A stretch of 64,000 nt of DNA from Alphaproteobacteria bacterium (GTDB taxonomy: Bacteria > Pseudomonadota > Alphaproteobacteria > CACIAM-22H2). The notes beneath the pieces are model-generated. The model had not been told where the DNA came from and did not search any database. It worked only from the letters and a program-made list of their open reading frames with translations. The translations under genes were made by a program, and so were the position numbers. The stretch spans positions 44,405 through 108,404 of the forward strand of contig JAEULA010000052.1 in the NCBI GenBank assembly GCA_016793165.1, written 5' to 3'. This document shows, in pieces, positions 24,954-33,677 of the stretch (positions are counted from its first letter, which is position 1; each line of letters begins with the position of its first letter).

Positions 24954-25695
24954 TCGTTCCCCCGCTGCGGTGAACGGTTGTTAGCTCGCCGCGGCGCCGG
25001 GGCGAAGCGAAGGCTGAAGCGCGGGCGGCACCTACCCGCCGAGGATCGTGGGGGGACCCCCGCGTTGATCGAGCGAAGCACCACACGCGGCGCGCCGGTG
25101 GTCGGATCGCCGTGCGGGCCATCGCCCTTGTCCGCGCAGGGCTTCAAGACGTCATCGTCTGGCGCCGGAACGGCCTCGCGGTCGCGGCGTTCGACGGACA
25201 CAAGAGCGACGGCGATCGGGTCCTCGCGCGCACCGCCGGTGCTCCCGTGGAAGCGGGTGACCGCAATTCGACGACGTGCCTCCTGCGCGACGCTCCTCTC
25301 CACCTTCATGGCCGACGAAGGCAAGGGCGAAGCGGCAACAAGTACCTCGCAGGCCGGCGAGGCGAGACGCATGCTCCACGTGCGCGAAGCGCACCGCTGG
25401 AGAGCGGCGGCGGCCCCGGCCTTGCTCGAGACGGGAAAAACTCGATTTCGTGGCGTCATGAGGAGGCCGCCAGAGGGATAACGTTCGCGCCTCCTCAACG
25501 TGCAAGCCCGGCCAAAGTTCAATCGTAGTGCCAGCGGACGAGATCTCGTACGCGGGCGGGGCTCGTCCGGTGCCGCGGTCTTCCGGGCGTCGTGCCGGCT
25601 TGCGGAGCCGCGGATTCGAAATATTGCGGCCTCGATCTCGGGATCGGCAGCGCTGCGACTTTCCTGCGCCGCCCCTTAATACGTCGACCGGCGCC
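24954..25695. other. 740-bp gene-poor stretch with an orphan promoter motif
   Basis: No frame on either strand has a ribosome site with plausible composition; the best is a 56-residue frame at 25311-25481 on the plus strand (MADEGKGEAATSTSQ...) without an SD. An exact EcfG-type motif sits at 25167-25191. A noncoding RNA is possible but unproven. Confidence 0.4.
25167..25191 (+). promoter_or_regulatory. Orphan EcfG-type motif, GGAAC-N16-CGTT
   Basis: Exact match, but no supported gene follows on the plus strand. Either chance or a promoter for an unannotated RNA or small peptide. Confidence 0.4.
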
Positions 25696-25911
25696 TCATG
25701 ATCGCCGCCGACTGCCCGACTCGCTCTTTCGAGCTTTCGCCCGCCGGCCGGCCTTGCGTCCAGCCGTCTTTGATTGCCCGCTTTCGGACAAGGCGATTGC
25801 GACGGCCTGCTTGCGCTTGGTGACCTTGTCACCCGAGCTGGAGCGCAATTGACCGGCTTTGAACTCGCCCATCACTCGCTTGACCTTCGCTTCCTGACGC
25901 GGGGTCGCCAT
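25696..25911 (-). CDS. DUF6496 domain-containing small protein
   Basis: 71 residues from ATG 25911 with AAGGAG upstream. Begins MATPRQEAKVKRVMGEFKAG and continues KVTKRKQAVAIALSESGQ, which is the DUF6496 signature, then an Arg/Lys/Ser tail. These short basic proteins are common in proteobacteria and are probably nucleic-acid binding, but no function is established. Confidence 0.85.
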   Translation of the reverse strand: MATPRQEAKVKRVMGEFKAGQLRSSSGDKVTKRKQAVAIALSESGQSKTAGRKAGRRAKARKSESGSRRRS

Positions 25912-25945
25912 GCGGGATCTCCTTGTTCGACGGAACACTGATCAC

Positions 25946-25970
25946 AATGATTGAAGCCTCGACAGGTTCC
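25946..25970 (-). promoter_or_regulatory. Variant EcfG-type site, GGAAC-N16-CATT
   Basis: One mismatch in the -10, 35 nt before the DUF6496 start. The same variant precedes the PRC-barrel gene at 42873. Confidence 0.45.
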
Positions 25971-26233
25971 CTGCCGATGTTCCATTGGACGCATCAAGCC
26001 GTCACCATGCCGCATTGACTGTCCGGCCGATCGCCTTGCCCTGATGCGCGGCGCCGCCGCCGCGCGGATCGCTGAGGCCGCATGACGGCGGATCTCCCCA
26101 CGCTCGGTTTTGCCTTACGCCGGCCAGCCGCCCGGCACGACGTATGTCGGCGGCCTCCGCGTCCGCGCCGTGCGGAAGCCGTTTGGCCATGTGGCCGCTC
26201 TGGTGAGGTTCGGACCTCGCGTGCGACGAGCAT

Positions 26234-26258
26234 GCAACTGCAACGGGTCAGCCGCGTT
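26234..26258 (+). promoter_or_regulatory. Variant EcfG-type site, GCAAC-N16-CGTT
   Basis: One mismatch in the -35, 42 nt before the PRC-barrel start. Confidence 0.4.
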
Positions 26259-26299
26259 TACCAGCCAGAGCGATCTTGCTCGCCAAATGGAGAATGATG

Positions 26300-27094
26300 A
26301 TGAGACACGAACTTCTGGTGTCCGCGGCCCTCGCCACGCTGGCTCTCGGCGCCGCCGCTTCGGCGCAGACCACGGCGCCGGCCCCTGCTCCCACGGTGCC
26401 ATCGGCAGCCGCCCCTGCGGTGCAGCAGCCCGGCCAGGTCGATCTGCAGCGTCTGATCGGCCGAAATATTCAGAACTCGCGGAACGAGACGATCGGTGAA
26501 ATCGACGGCGTGATGGTCGATCGCAGCGGCAAGGTTCAATCCGTTATCGTCGGCGTCGGCGGATTCCTCGGCCTCGGCGAACGACAGGTGGCCATCAATT
26601 GGGATGCGCTTTCGGTCGGGCCGAACGGCGACCGGGTGACGCTGGACATGAGCAAGGACCAGCTCAAGGCGCTGCCCGAGTATCGCTACGCCAATCGGAC
26701 CTACTCGCGCACGGTGTTCACCGACGACGCCCGGGGCGTGGCACGGCCGCCGGTTGCCGCCGGCACGCCGGCCCCGCCCGCGGTCGCCATGGCGATGCCG
26801 TCGCAGGTCGGCGCCGCGAAGCTCGTCGGGTTGAACATCCGCAACGCTGCGAACGAGACGATCGGCGAGATCAAGGACATCGTGCTCGGCAACGACGGCA
26901 AGGCGCGCGAGGTCATCGTCGGTGTCGGCGGGTACCTCGGCATCGGCGAACGCTATGTCGCCATCGCTTGGGATCAGCTTCAGCTCCGTCATGACCGAGA
27001 CAACGACGTGCTCGCCACGGTGAGCTTCACCAAGGAGCAGCTGCAGAGCCTGCCGCCATACCGGTACGACCGGAACTTGTGGCAGCGCGGCTGA
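26300..27094 (+). CDS. Secreted protein with two PRC-barrel domains
   Basis: 264 residues; three consecutive ATGs at 26294, 26297 and 26300, the last best spaced from TGGAGA. Signal peptide to about residue 26 (ALATLALGAAASAQ). Two PRC-barrels follow a Pro/Ala linker: LIGRNIQNSRNETIGEIDGV...FLGLGERQVAINW (about residues 55-110) and LVGLNIRNAANETIGEIKDI...YLGIGERYVAIAW (about 180-235). PRC-barrels bind other proteins or RNA; secreted alphaproteobacterial versions are stress-linked. Function unknown. Confidence 0.85.
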   Translation: MRHELLVSAALATLALGAAASAQTTAPAPAPTVPSAAAPAVQQPGQVDLQRLIGRNIQNSRNETIGEIDGVMVDRSGKVQSVIVGVGGFLGLGERQVAINWDALSVGPNGDRVTLDMSKDQLKALPEYRYANRTYSRTVFTDDARGVARPPVAAGTPAPPAVAMAMPSQVGAAKLVGLNIRNAANETIGEIKDIVLGNDGKAREVIVGVGGYLGIGERYVAIAWDQLQLRHDRDNDVLATVSFTKEQLQSLPPYRYDRNLWQRG

Positions 27095-27105
27095 GGCTGC
27101 ACCTG

Positions 27106-27139
27106 CCGCGGGATCGGTTCCCCCGAGCCGATCCCGCGG
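27106..27139 (+). terminator. 12-bp perfect hairpin after the PRC-barrel gene
   Basis: Arms 27106-27117 and 27128-27139 are exact complements with a 10-nt loop, 12 nt past the stop codon. No U-tract follows, so the terminator call rests on position and stem strength. Confidence 0.55.
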
Positions 27140-27183
27140 ATACCGCGCGAGATACTCGACATGACCCTGGAGCGGAACCGGCC

Positions 27184-27441
27184 ATGCCCTCAGAGCCGAC
27201 GAAATTCACGCATCCCCGCGAGATCCTGGATGCGCTCGATCTGACGCCGGATGAAAAGATCAAGTTGCTGCGGCAAATGGAATACGACCTGCGCGACAAG
27301 CTGGTGGCCTCCGACGAGAACATGACCGGCACCGAGCCGGGTCGGACCGGCGAGCTCCTGCGGCAGGTGAGGCTGGCGCTTCATTCGCTCGGTGTCACCG
27401 CCGAGGAGACGGGGGCGCCGACGAAGTCGGGCGCCGGATGA
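27184..27441 (+). CDS. Small hydrophilic protein of unknown function
   Basis: 85 residues, ATG 27184, GGAG about 11 nt upstream. Helical and acidic: REILDALDLTPDEKIKLLRQ then MEYDLRDKLVASDENM and ELLRQVRLALHSLG. The EKIKLLRQMEYDLR segment is typical of small proteins found in proteobacterial stress and metal loci. Possibly cotranscribed with the cyclase downstream. Confidence 0.75.
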   Translation: MPSEPTKFTHPREILDALDLTPDEKIKLLRQMEYDLRDKLVASDENMTGTEPGRTGELLRQVRLALHSLGVTAEETGAPTKSGAG

Positions 27442-27541
27442 TCGCCGGGATAGTCGGCACACGCAGCAGACGGCCGTCCGAAGCTTGATCGTCCATACCA
27501 ACAAGACCCGTCAGAGACGAACCCGCCGGCCCGCCCTGCGC

Positions 27542-28738
27542 GTGCGCAAGCGCCAGCTGGGCGAGCAGCCCGCGTTCGCCGGCGACACGCCGGGCGTTGA
27601 CTGGAACTCGGTGCTGGAGCATGGCCGCGCGGCGGAGGGATTGGCGGAATTCGTCGAACAGCTTTGCTGGATCCTCTACGGCAACGGCGTTCCGTTGTCG
27701 TACTGCGCCGTCGACCTCTCCGGCCTCCATCGTCAGATCGGCGGCTACTCCTGCACCTGGACTCGATCGGACGGCTTGACGGTCGAGCGAGCCGGCTTCC
27801 GCGCACGTTCACGCGCGACGGGTGCCACCTCCACCCTGTTCAAGCGGCTCGAGCACGGCGAGTTGGTGCGCGCCATGGCGGAGCCTTCGGCGGCCCGCGG
27901 CCCGGTGATCACCGACGTGCTGGCGCTGCCGCGTCGAGGCGACGGCCTGGACCGCCCGCTGCTGACATTCGCCACCGAAGAGCCGGGCGGATTCAGCGAC
28001 CAGCATGTCGATCGTTTGCGCGGCGGCATTCCGGCCATCATCACGATCCTTGAAGTGCTGGCACTGCGACGGATCGCGCGCCGCATCCTCAAGGTGTATC
28101 TCGGCCGCAACGCGCGTCGCCAGATCTTGCGGGGCAATACTGCGCACGGCGCCGGCGAAGCGGTCAAAGCGGTGATCTGGGTATCGGATCTGCGCGGCTT
28201 CACGCGCGCGTCCGACGTCGTTCCAGGACCCGTGCTGATCAATCTGCTGAATCGCGCCCTGGACGGCCCGATGAATGCAATCCATGCGCAAGGCGGGGAG
28301 GTTGTCGAAATCGTCGGCGATGGGATCATCGCGATGTTTCCGCTCGAGTCAGGGCAGCGCATCGAGCAGGCCTGCATGCGGGCTCTCGATGCCGCGCAGG
28401 CGGCCTTGAGCGCCAGCGACGCGCTGCTCGCGAGGGCACCGGCGGGTCCGCGCCTGCCGCGGATGCCGCTCGGCATCGCGCTGCATGTCGGGGACGTCTT
28501 CGTCGGCAACATCGGCAATCGCGATCGTGTCGACTTCACCATCATCGGGCCGGCGGTCAATGCGGCCAGCCGTATGGAGAAGCTGACGAAGGCCTTGGAC
28601 AGGCCGCTGCTCTTGACCGCCGATTTCGTCGCCGCCAGCGGGACACCCGATCGCTTCCAATCGCTCGGCATGCATGTGCTGCGGGGATTCGGCGACCCGA
28701 TCGAGATCTTTGGGCTCGCGCGGCCTGACCGCAGGTGA
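27542..28738 (+). CDS. Class III adenylate/guanylate cyclase
   Basis: About 398 residues from GTG 27542; TTG 27485 and an overlapping GTG 27392 are alternatives and no ribosome site decides. The N-terminal ~180 residues (FVEQLCWILYGNGVPLSYC, WTRSDG, VDRLRGGIPAIITIL) form the sensor-like domain common to rhizobial cyclases of this length. The C-terminal catalytic domain has VIWVSDLRGFTRASD (first metal Asp), VEIVGDGIIAMF (second metal Asp), GIALHVGDVFVGNIG and FTIIGPAVNAASRME. It makes cAMP or cGMP in the cytoplasm. Signal unknown. Confidence 0.85.
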   Translation: MRKRQLGEQPAFAGDTPGVDWNSVLEHGRAAEGLAEFVEQLCWILYGNGVPLSYCAVDLSGLHRQIGGYSCTWTRSDGLTVERAGFRARSRATGATSTLFKRLEHGELVRAMAEPSAARGPVITDVLALPRRGDGLDRPLLTFATEEPGGFSDQHVDRLRGGIPAIITILEVLALRRIARRILKVYLGRNARRQILRGNTAHGAGEAVKAVIWVSDLRGFTRASDVVPGPVLINLLNRALDGPMNAIHAQGGEVVEIVGDGIIAMFPLESGQRIEQACMRALDAAQAALSASDALLARAPAGPRLPRMPLGIALHVGDVFVGNIGNRDRVDFTIIGPAVNAASRMEKLTKALDRPLLLTADFVAASGTPDRFQSLGMHVLRGFGDPIEIFGLARPDRR

Positions 28739-28756
28739 GGGCGCCGCGCGCGGCGC

Positions 28757-28781
28757 GGAACCGCGTTGATAAGCGCGCGTT
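28757..28781 (+). promoter_or_regulatory. EcfG-type promoter, GGAAC-N16-CGTT
   Basis: Exact match, 30 nt before the AsmA-like start. Confidence 0.85.
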
Positions 28782-28811
28782 GACGTCTTGCAGGCTGACG
28801 GAGGGACGGGC

Positions 28812-30758
28812 ATGCGTCGGCGGTATCGGTGGATGCTCGGCGGCGCGGTGGTGATCTCGGTGGCGCTGGCCGGGGCCGGCTCGATCCTTGCGATCCGAGG
28901 AATCGATGCGTATCGCCCTTGGGCGGAGCAGCGGCTGGCCGCCGAGCTCCGAGTTCCGGTCGCGATCCGCGGCGGCCTGACCATCGCTCCCGGGTGGAGT
29001 CCCGTCGTCGCGATGCGGGATGTCGTCGTCGGCGACACTGCGGGCGACGATCCGCCCTTGATCCGCGCCGAGCATCTGGAGGTCAGGTTCGCCCTTCTTC
29101 CGTTCATTCGCAGCCTGGGCCGCGAACTCGTGGCCGAACACATCATCGTTCAGCGCGCGCAAGCATGGCCCGGCCGTGCAGCTCATTCGCGGTCTCGTGA
29201 GATCCCAGAGCCAAGCACTCCGAGCATGCCGGACCCGCCGACGCGTCTGAAGGTGAAGCTCAGGTCGATCGAGATCTCCGAGTCCATGCTGCATCTCGCG
29301 TCGGGCAGTGAGCGGATCGACGTCAGCACCGCCCGCGCGAGCGTTCCACCTGACGGAGAGACTTCCAGAGTGGACGTCAAGGCCGGGATCTTGGGTCGGG
29401 TGATCGAGATCGAAGGAACGCTCGGCGGTCTCGAGCGCTGGCTGAGCAGGCGTCGAGCGCCGCTCGCCGTCGATCTGAACATGCGGGTTGCCGAAACGAC
29501 AAAGGTCCGTGTTCAGGGCACATTTCGCGGTGATGAGGCCGATCTCGTCTTGGGCGCCGCGATCGCCGACGGGGGCGTGACGGCGACGCAGGTCGCTTCG
29601 CAGGGCCTCACGATGGCAGCGCGCCTGCGGGCCGAGGATGTCAGCTCGGTGTGGTCGCTGGCCGATCTCGAGGTGGAACACGGTTCGCTGAGGATCGAGG
29701 GCAAGGGCGATCTGCGCGCGGCCGCCATGCCGCACCTTCGGCTGACACTTCGCCTGTCGCAATCGGCCGAGCCCGCGTTGGACGACGCGCCGTCGACTTC
29801 CAATTCCGCCACTGCGCTCGTTGCAGAGGGGGAGATCCCTCGTCTCCTCGCCTGGCTTGATCGTCTCACGGCGGAAGTGGAACTCGTCGCGGAGGCTCTC
29901 AGGCTGCCGGACGGCGTGCGGCTGACCGATATGCGCAGCCGGGTGGAGATCCGCGACGGCACAGCCGCATTGAAGGAGTTCGCCGCCGGTCTTGCGGGCG
30001 GAACGATCACGGCAACCGGCGATGCGCGAGCCGCGGGCGATATCGTCGCCCGTCTTCAGGCGCGCAACGTCGATCTCGGACAGCTGCTGCGCGAGGCCCG
30101 CGGCGGGACGACGATCACTGGAGGCAAGCTGGCGCTCAGGGCGGAGTTGACGGGCAGGATCAGCGACGACCCGGCCATCGCGCGGGGGCTAGACGGGCGG
30201 GCGGACGTCTCGGTCGGCCGCGCGACGATCGGGAATACCTATGCCGATCGTTGGGGCTTCCTGCGGATCTTCGGCTTGATCGATCGCGCTTTGCCCACCG
30301 ATGCAAGGATCACGATGAACTGCGCCGCCGGGCGGTTCTCGATCGCCAACAGCGTCGCGAGCACCCGTGGACTGCTGATCGACCTTCCGCGACTGGCGCT
30401 GTGGGTGTCGGGGCGCATCGATCTGCGGTCCCAGACGATCGCGATGCGCGTCGAACCGCACCCGAAGGTCGCTGCGCTGATCTCCGTGGTGCCGCCCGCG
30501 AATATCAGCGGAACCCTGCGTCGGCCGGTGGTCGAGCCCGACATGATCGGTGCCGCGGTCGGGGTCGTCGGTGGATTCCTGTCGACGCCCGGCCTTCTCG
30601 CCGAGGAGATCGGCGACGTGCTCGGCGGAATCGGCGATCTGTTCGCCGGCACGCCCCGCACGTCTCGCGCATCGGGCGGCTGCCAGGTGTCCGGCTCGGC
30701 GCCCCGCGACGACCGGCCCCGACTGCGATTGCCCAATCCCTTCGACCTGCTGCGCTGA
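28812..30758 (+). CDS. AsmA-like envelope protein
   Basis: 648 residues, ATG 28812 with GGAGGG. One N-terminal membrane helix (GGAVVISVALAGAGSILAI) anchors a large periplasmic beta-rich domain. AsmA pattern: AEQRLAAELRVPVAIRGGLTI near residue 50, PVVAMRDVVVGD, HLEVRFALLPFI, and the AsmA_2-like C-terminus GRFSIANSVASTRGLLIDLP with WVSGRIDLRSQTIAMRVEP. AsmA-family proteins bridge inner and outer membranes and help phospholipid transport or outer membrane assembly. Direct stress-promoter control here suggests envelope remodelling under stress. Confidence 0.82.
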   Translation: MRRRYRWMLGGAVVISVALAGAGSILAIRGIDAYRPWAEQRLAAELRVPVAIRGGLTIAPGWSPVVAMRDVVVGDTAGDDPPLIRAEHLEVRFALLPFIRSLGRELVAEHIIVQRAQAWPGRAAHSRSREIPEPSTPSMPDPPTRLKVKLRSIEISESMLHLASGSERIDVSTARASVPPDGETSRVDVKAGILGRVIEIEGTLGGLERWLSRRRAPLAVDLNMRVAETTKVRVQGTFRGDEADLVLGAAIADGGVTATQVASQGLTMAARLRAEDVSSVWSLADLEVEHGSLRIEGKGDLRAAAMPHLRLTLRLSQSAEPALDDAPSTSNSATALVAEGEIPRLLAWLDRLTAEVELVAEALRLPDGVRLTDMRSRVEIRDGTAALKEFAAGLAGGTITATGDARAAGDIVARLQARNVDLGQLLREARGGTTITGGKLALRAELTGRISDDPAIARGLDGRADVSVGRATIGNTYADRWGFLRIFGLIDRALPTDARITMNCAAGRFSIANSVASTRGLLIDLPRLALWVSGRIDLRSQTIAMRVEPHPKVAALISVVPPANISGTLRRPVVEPDMIGAAVGVVGGFLSTPGLLAEEIGDVLGGIGDLFAGTPRTSRASGGCQVSGSAPRDDRPRLRLPNPFDLLR

Positions 30759-30764
30759 GATCAA

Positions 30765-30789
30765 GGAACCGTGGGCGAGCGCCGGCGTT
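30765..30789 (+). promoter_or_regulatory. EcfG-type promoter, GGAAC-N16-CGTT
   Basis: Exact match, 33 nt before the next membrane protein gene. Confidence 0.85.
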
Positions 30790-30822
30790 GTACAGGGATC
30801 AACACGAGAGGACGTGGAACCC

Positions 30823-31689
30823 ATGAACGTGGCTCCGGAGCTTGAAGCGAGGCGTGACCCGGTCGAATCGGACAAGTCCGCGGTGTCGTGGAGTGCCATC
30901 TTCGCCGGCGCCGCGGCTTCCCTGGCGCTCACCTTCGTGCTGCTCGCGTTGGGAACGGGGCTCGGCTTTGCGGTCGTTTCGCCGTGGCCGAATGCCGGCA
31001 TGTCGGCATCGACATTCAGCATCGCGGCCGGTCTCTTCTTGATCGTGGTCGCAATGCTGGCGTCGAGCATCGGCGGCTATGTCACGGGTCGGCTTCGCAC
31101 GCGCTGGTCGGGTGCGCCCTCGGACGAAGTGTACTTTCGCGACACTGCGCACGGCTTGCTCGCCTGGGCGGTGGCGACAGTCCTCGGGGCCAGCGCTCTG
31201 GGCGGACTGGCCGGCCATGTCGCCACGGGCGCCTCGGTCGCCATGGTGGGCGGAGCGAGCGCGCTGGCGGGCGACACGGCGGCATTCGAAAGGCGTTTGG
31301 ATCAGCTGCTGCGCGCGGATCCCGCGACAGCGACGCGGGCCGACGCCCGACCCGCGACCGATGCGAACGAAGTGCGCGGCGAGCTTGGCCGGCTGATGGC
31401 CTCGGCGTTCGTTCGTCGCGACGAACTCTCGAACCCCGATCGCTCCTACGCCGCCCAGATCGTCGCGGCGCGCACGGGGATGTCGGTGGGCGATGCGGAG
31501 CGCCGCGTCGTCGAGGTCGTCAACGAAGCGCGGTCGGCGGCGGATCGCGCCCGTCGTTCGACGCGCAATCTTGCGCTTTGGCTGACCGCCTCAATGCTGG
31601 TGGGCGCATTCGCCGCCGGCCTTGCAGCCACCGAGGGTGGCGGTCTGCGCGACGGCACCTGGCGCGGCCTGCGCCGGCGGCCGGCTTAA
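30823..31689 (+). CDS. Multipass membrane protein of unknown function
   Basis: 288 residues, ATG 30823 with GAGAGGA upstream. Four helices: SWSAIFAGAAASLALTFVLLALGTGLGF, SIAAGLFLIVVAMLASSIGGYVTGRLRTRW, LLAWAVATVLGASALGGLAG and a last one near residue 255, with a ~95-residue soluble loop (RLDQLLRADPATATR ... VVEVVNEARSAADRARR). The opening VSWSAIFAGAAASLALTFVL is shared by alphaproteobacterial membrane proteins of unknown function. Expressed from an exact EcfG-type promoter together with the 23-residue peptide behind it. Confidence 0.8.
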   Translation: MNVAPELEARRDPVESDKSAVSWSAIFAGAAASLALTFVLLALGTGLGFAVVSPWPNAGMSASTFSIAAGLFLIVVAMLASSIGGYVTGRLRTRWSGAPSDEVYFRDTAHGLLAWAVATVLGASALGGLAGHVATGASVAMVGGASALAGDTAAFERRLDQLLRADPATATRADARPATDANEVRGELGRLMASAFVRRDELSNPDRSYAAQIVAARTGMSVGDAERRVVEVVNEARSAADRARRSTRNLALWLTASMLVGAFAAGLAATEGGGLRDGTWRGLRRRPA

Positions 31690-31717
31690 GTCCACGCTTC
31701 TCAAGGAAAGAATCGCA

Positions 31718-31789
31718 ATGCGCTCGATCCTGCTCTGGCTTGTCGGCATACCGATCCCGCTGATCATCCTGATCGCGCTCCTGACCTAG
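31718..31789 (+). CDS. 23-residue hydrophobic micro-peptide
   Basis: ATG 31718, TAG 31787-31789, with an AAGGAAAG ribosome site. The whole peptide is one helix: MRSILLWLVGIPIPLIILI then ALLT. The Ile-Pro-Ile-Pro-kinked form resembles tiny membrane peptides found repeatedly in alphaproteobacteria as I recall. Sits 28 nt behind the previous gene. Too short for routine gene calling. Confidence 0.7.
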   Translation: MRSILLWLVGIPIPLIILIALLT

Positions 31790-32367
31790 GCTAACATCGC
31801 GGCCCCTTAGGGCATCGCATTCGAGCCGACGTCATTTCGGATGTGGGGCCGGGCCCCGACGGCTCCCGTCCCGCGAGTCGCGCCCGGCGCGGGACCCTGT
31901 CGGCCTCGACCAACGTGCCGCCGGCGATCTTCACCTCGGTGCTCGTTCTGGTGTCGAGATCGTCGTGGCTCATGACGGAGGGCCGGCACCGGTGCCTGAA
32001 ATGGGATCCGAGCCGGTCAGTGCGTCGTGCCGGGATCAGCGTGATGGCGCTCAGCCAGTCGGAGAAGACGCGCCCCGGTGTTTCGACGCCGTCGCGGTCG
32101 GCATCGACGATGATGTCAAGCGGGCGGCCGGCGAGAAGCTCGGAAAGGGCTCGATTGCGGTCTCAGGGACGTCGCGCACATGGGGCCGTCCTCGGTGTCG
32201 CAGGCGAGCGAACTCCGATGGCAGAGGCGCTCGCGAAGTCGCGCGGCGAACGGTGACGCCGTCAATAGCACCCGCATGCCCTTGCCGACGGCGAGCACAC
32301 CCCCGTACCAACGCATTGTCAGCGCCCGTCGCCTACCGCGCCGTGAGCGCGGGCGCGCGACAATGCA
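31790..32367. other. 580-bp stretch without a supported gene
   Basis: A 60-residue minus-strand frame (31791-31973, MSHDDLDTRTSTEVKIAGG...) looks mildly protein-like but has no ribosome site or promoter motif. A minus-strand piece near 32200-32316 reads LAVGKGMRVLLTASPFAARL and is soon lost. Possibly decayed genes. Confidence 0.4.
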
Positions 32368-32874
32368 CTACTTCTTCAACTCGGCCTTGCGCGCGGCCAG
32401 GTCGGCGCCAAGCGCCTTCAAATCCATCCCCGAGGCGCGGGCGGCAGCAAAGATCTCGCTCTGCTCCTCCTTGACGTGATGCTTCACGTACTCGCCGAGC
32501 ACTTTCACTCTCGCGTCGTAATGGCCATCACCAGGAGATCCCGCCTTGATCTGCGCGATCAGCGCCTTGAGGCTCGCGTGCTCGACATCGGCTTCGTCCA
32601 ACAGCGAGGCCGCATCGGGATCGTGATCGCGCAGCGCCGGATAGAAGACGTCCTCCTCGATCGCGGCATGGACGGTCAACTCGGCACAGATCGTCCGGGC
32701 GATGTCGGCCTTCTTCGACTCCGCGCCGCGTTCGGCCAGCCGTTCGTAGCGCTCGAAGAGCGCGGATACGGCGTCGTGATCCCGACGCAGGAGTTCGAGA
32801 GCGCCGTTGCCCGGACGCCGCTTCGTCGGTTTCCGTCGCCCCGATGCCCCGGTGCGGGTGAGTCTCCGCTTCAT
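32368..32874 (-). CDS. Hemerythrin HHE domain protein
   Basis: 168 residues, ATG 32874 with AGGAG. A basic N-terminus (MKRRLTRTGASGRRKPTKRR) precedes the four-helix hemerythrin domain with its iron ligands: LLRRDHDAVSALFERY, LTVHAAIEEDVFYPALRDH, DVEHASLKALI, and YVKHHVKEEQSEIF. Binds O2, NO or iron in the cytoplasm; stress-induced members are known. Under an exact EcfG-type promoter. Confidence 0.9.
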   Translation of the reverse strand: MKRRLTRTGASGRRKPTKRRPGNGALELLRRDHDAVSALFERYERLAERGAESKKADIARTICAELTVHAAIEEDVFYPALRDHDPDAASLLDEADVEHASLKALIAQIKAGSPGDGHYDARVKVLGEYVKHHVKEEQSEIFAAARASGMDLKALGADLAARKAELKK

Positions 32875-32907
32875 GTTCCGATCTCCTGACTGTTGCGTCG
32901 GTTCATC

Positions 32908-32933
32908 AACGCGAAGCTGCCAGTGCGCGTTCC
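32908..32933 (-). promoter_or_regulatory. EcfG-type promoter, GGAAC-N17-CGTT
   Basis: Exact match on the minus strand with a 17-nt spacer, 34 nt before the hemerythrin start. Confidence 0.85.
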
Positions 32934-32986
32934 CGCGCGCTCGATCCCTCGCCGCCAAGGCGAGCATTCAGCCAGGTCTCTATCGG

Positions 32987-33499
32987 TTACACGGCGTCGC
33001 GGGCGCCAACGTCGATTCCGAACCTGAACAGGGCGCGTCGTGCGCGCGACACGCGGCTCTTCATCGTTCCGACGGCGCAACCGCTGATCGCGGCGGCCTC
33101 TTCATAGGAGCGCGCGCCGGCACCCACCAGGATGATCGCCTCTCGTTGCGAGGGGGGCAGCTCGGCCAGCGCCCGACGAAGGTCGCGCATCTTCAGCCCC
33201 TCCTGCTGGCTTGCCGGAACGACGACGGCCGCCGCTCGGCGACCTTCGGGGTCCGCCACCTCGAGATGCCGGCGACGCAGTTGGCTGAAGTATCCGTTGC
33301 GCAGGATGGTGAACAGCCACGCACGCATGTTGGTGCCTGGCGTGAAGCTGTCGCGCTTCGCCCAGGCCCTCAGGACGGCGTCCTGAGTCAAGTCGTCCGT
33401 CCTCGCGGCGTCGCCGCACAAGGTGCGGGCGAAGGCGCGCATGGCGGGCATGTGCCCGATGAGCTCGTCCCGGAAGGTTTGCATGCAGGAGCGCATCAT
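32987..33499 (-). CDS. ECF sigma factor, EcfG-like
   Basis: About 170 residues; ATG 33499, 33496 and 33484 are possible starts. Sigma-2: IGHMPAMRAFARTLCGD, ADDL-like ARTDDLTQDAVLRAWAKRDSF, GTNMRAWLFTILRNGYFSQ. Sigma-4: LRRALAELPPSQREAIILVGAGARSYEEAAAI, GCAVGTMKSRVSRARRAL. The GTNMRAWLFTILRN and LVGAGARSYEEAAAI blocks are those of EcfG, the general stress sigma of alphaproteobacteria. No NepR anti-sigma or PhyR is nearby, so it may be a second, satellite EcfG. It has an exact EcfG-type promoter ~180 nt upstream, suggesting autoregulation, and probably reads the many matching promoters in this window. Confidence 0.85.
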   Translation of the reverse strand: MMRSCMQTFRDELIGHMPAMRAFARTLCGDAARTDDLTQDAVLRAWAKRDSFTPGTNMRAWLFTILRNGYFSQLRRRHLEVADPEGRRAAAVVVPASQQEGLKMRDLRRALAELPPSQREAIILVGAGARSYEEAAAISGCAVGTMKSRVSRARRALFRFGIDVGARDAV

Positions 33500-33677
33500 C
33501 GCGGACCGGCCCTGATCAGCGGGCGCGCGGCGGCGCCGCGGCGATCCTGAGGTGTGATCGTGATGGATGTGCCCGCTGCGCCGAGAAGCTGCGCAAGCCT
33601 GACGGGCGGCGGCGGATCCGCACGGCGATCCGCGAAGCGGGGTCGTGCATCGTTCATCTCCCGTAGCGTGGCGGGAC

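Noticed and set aside
31791..31973. 60-residue minus-strand frame (MSHDDLDTRTSTEVK...)
   Set aside because: No ribosome site or promoter and Arg/Pro-rich tail; kept only as a comment on the gene-free stretch.
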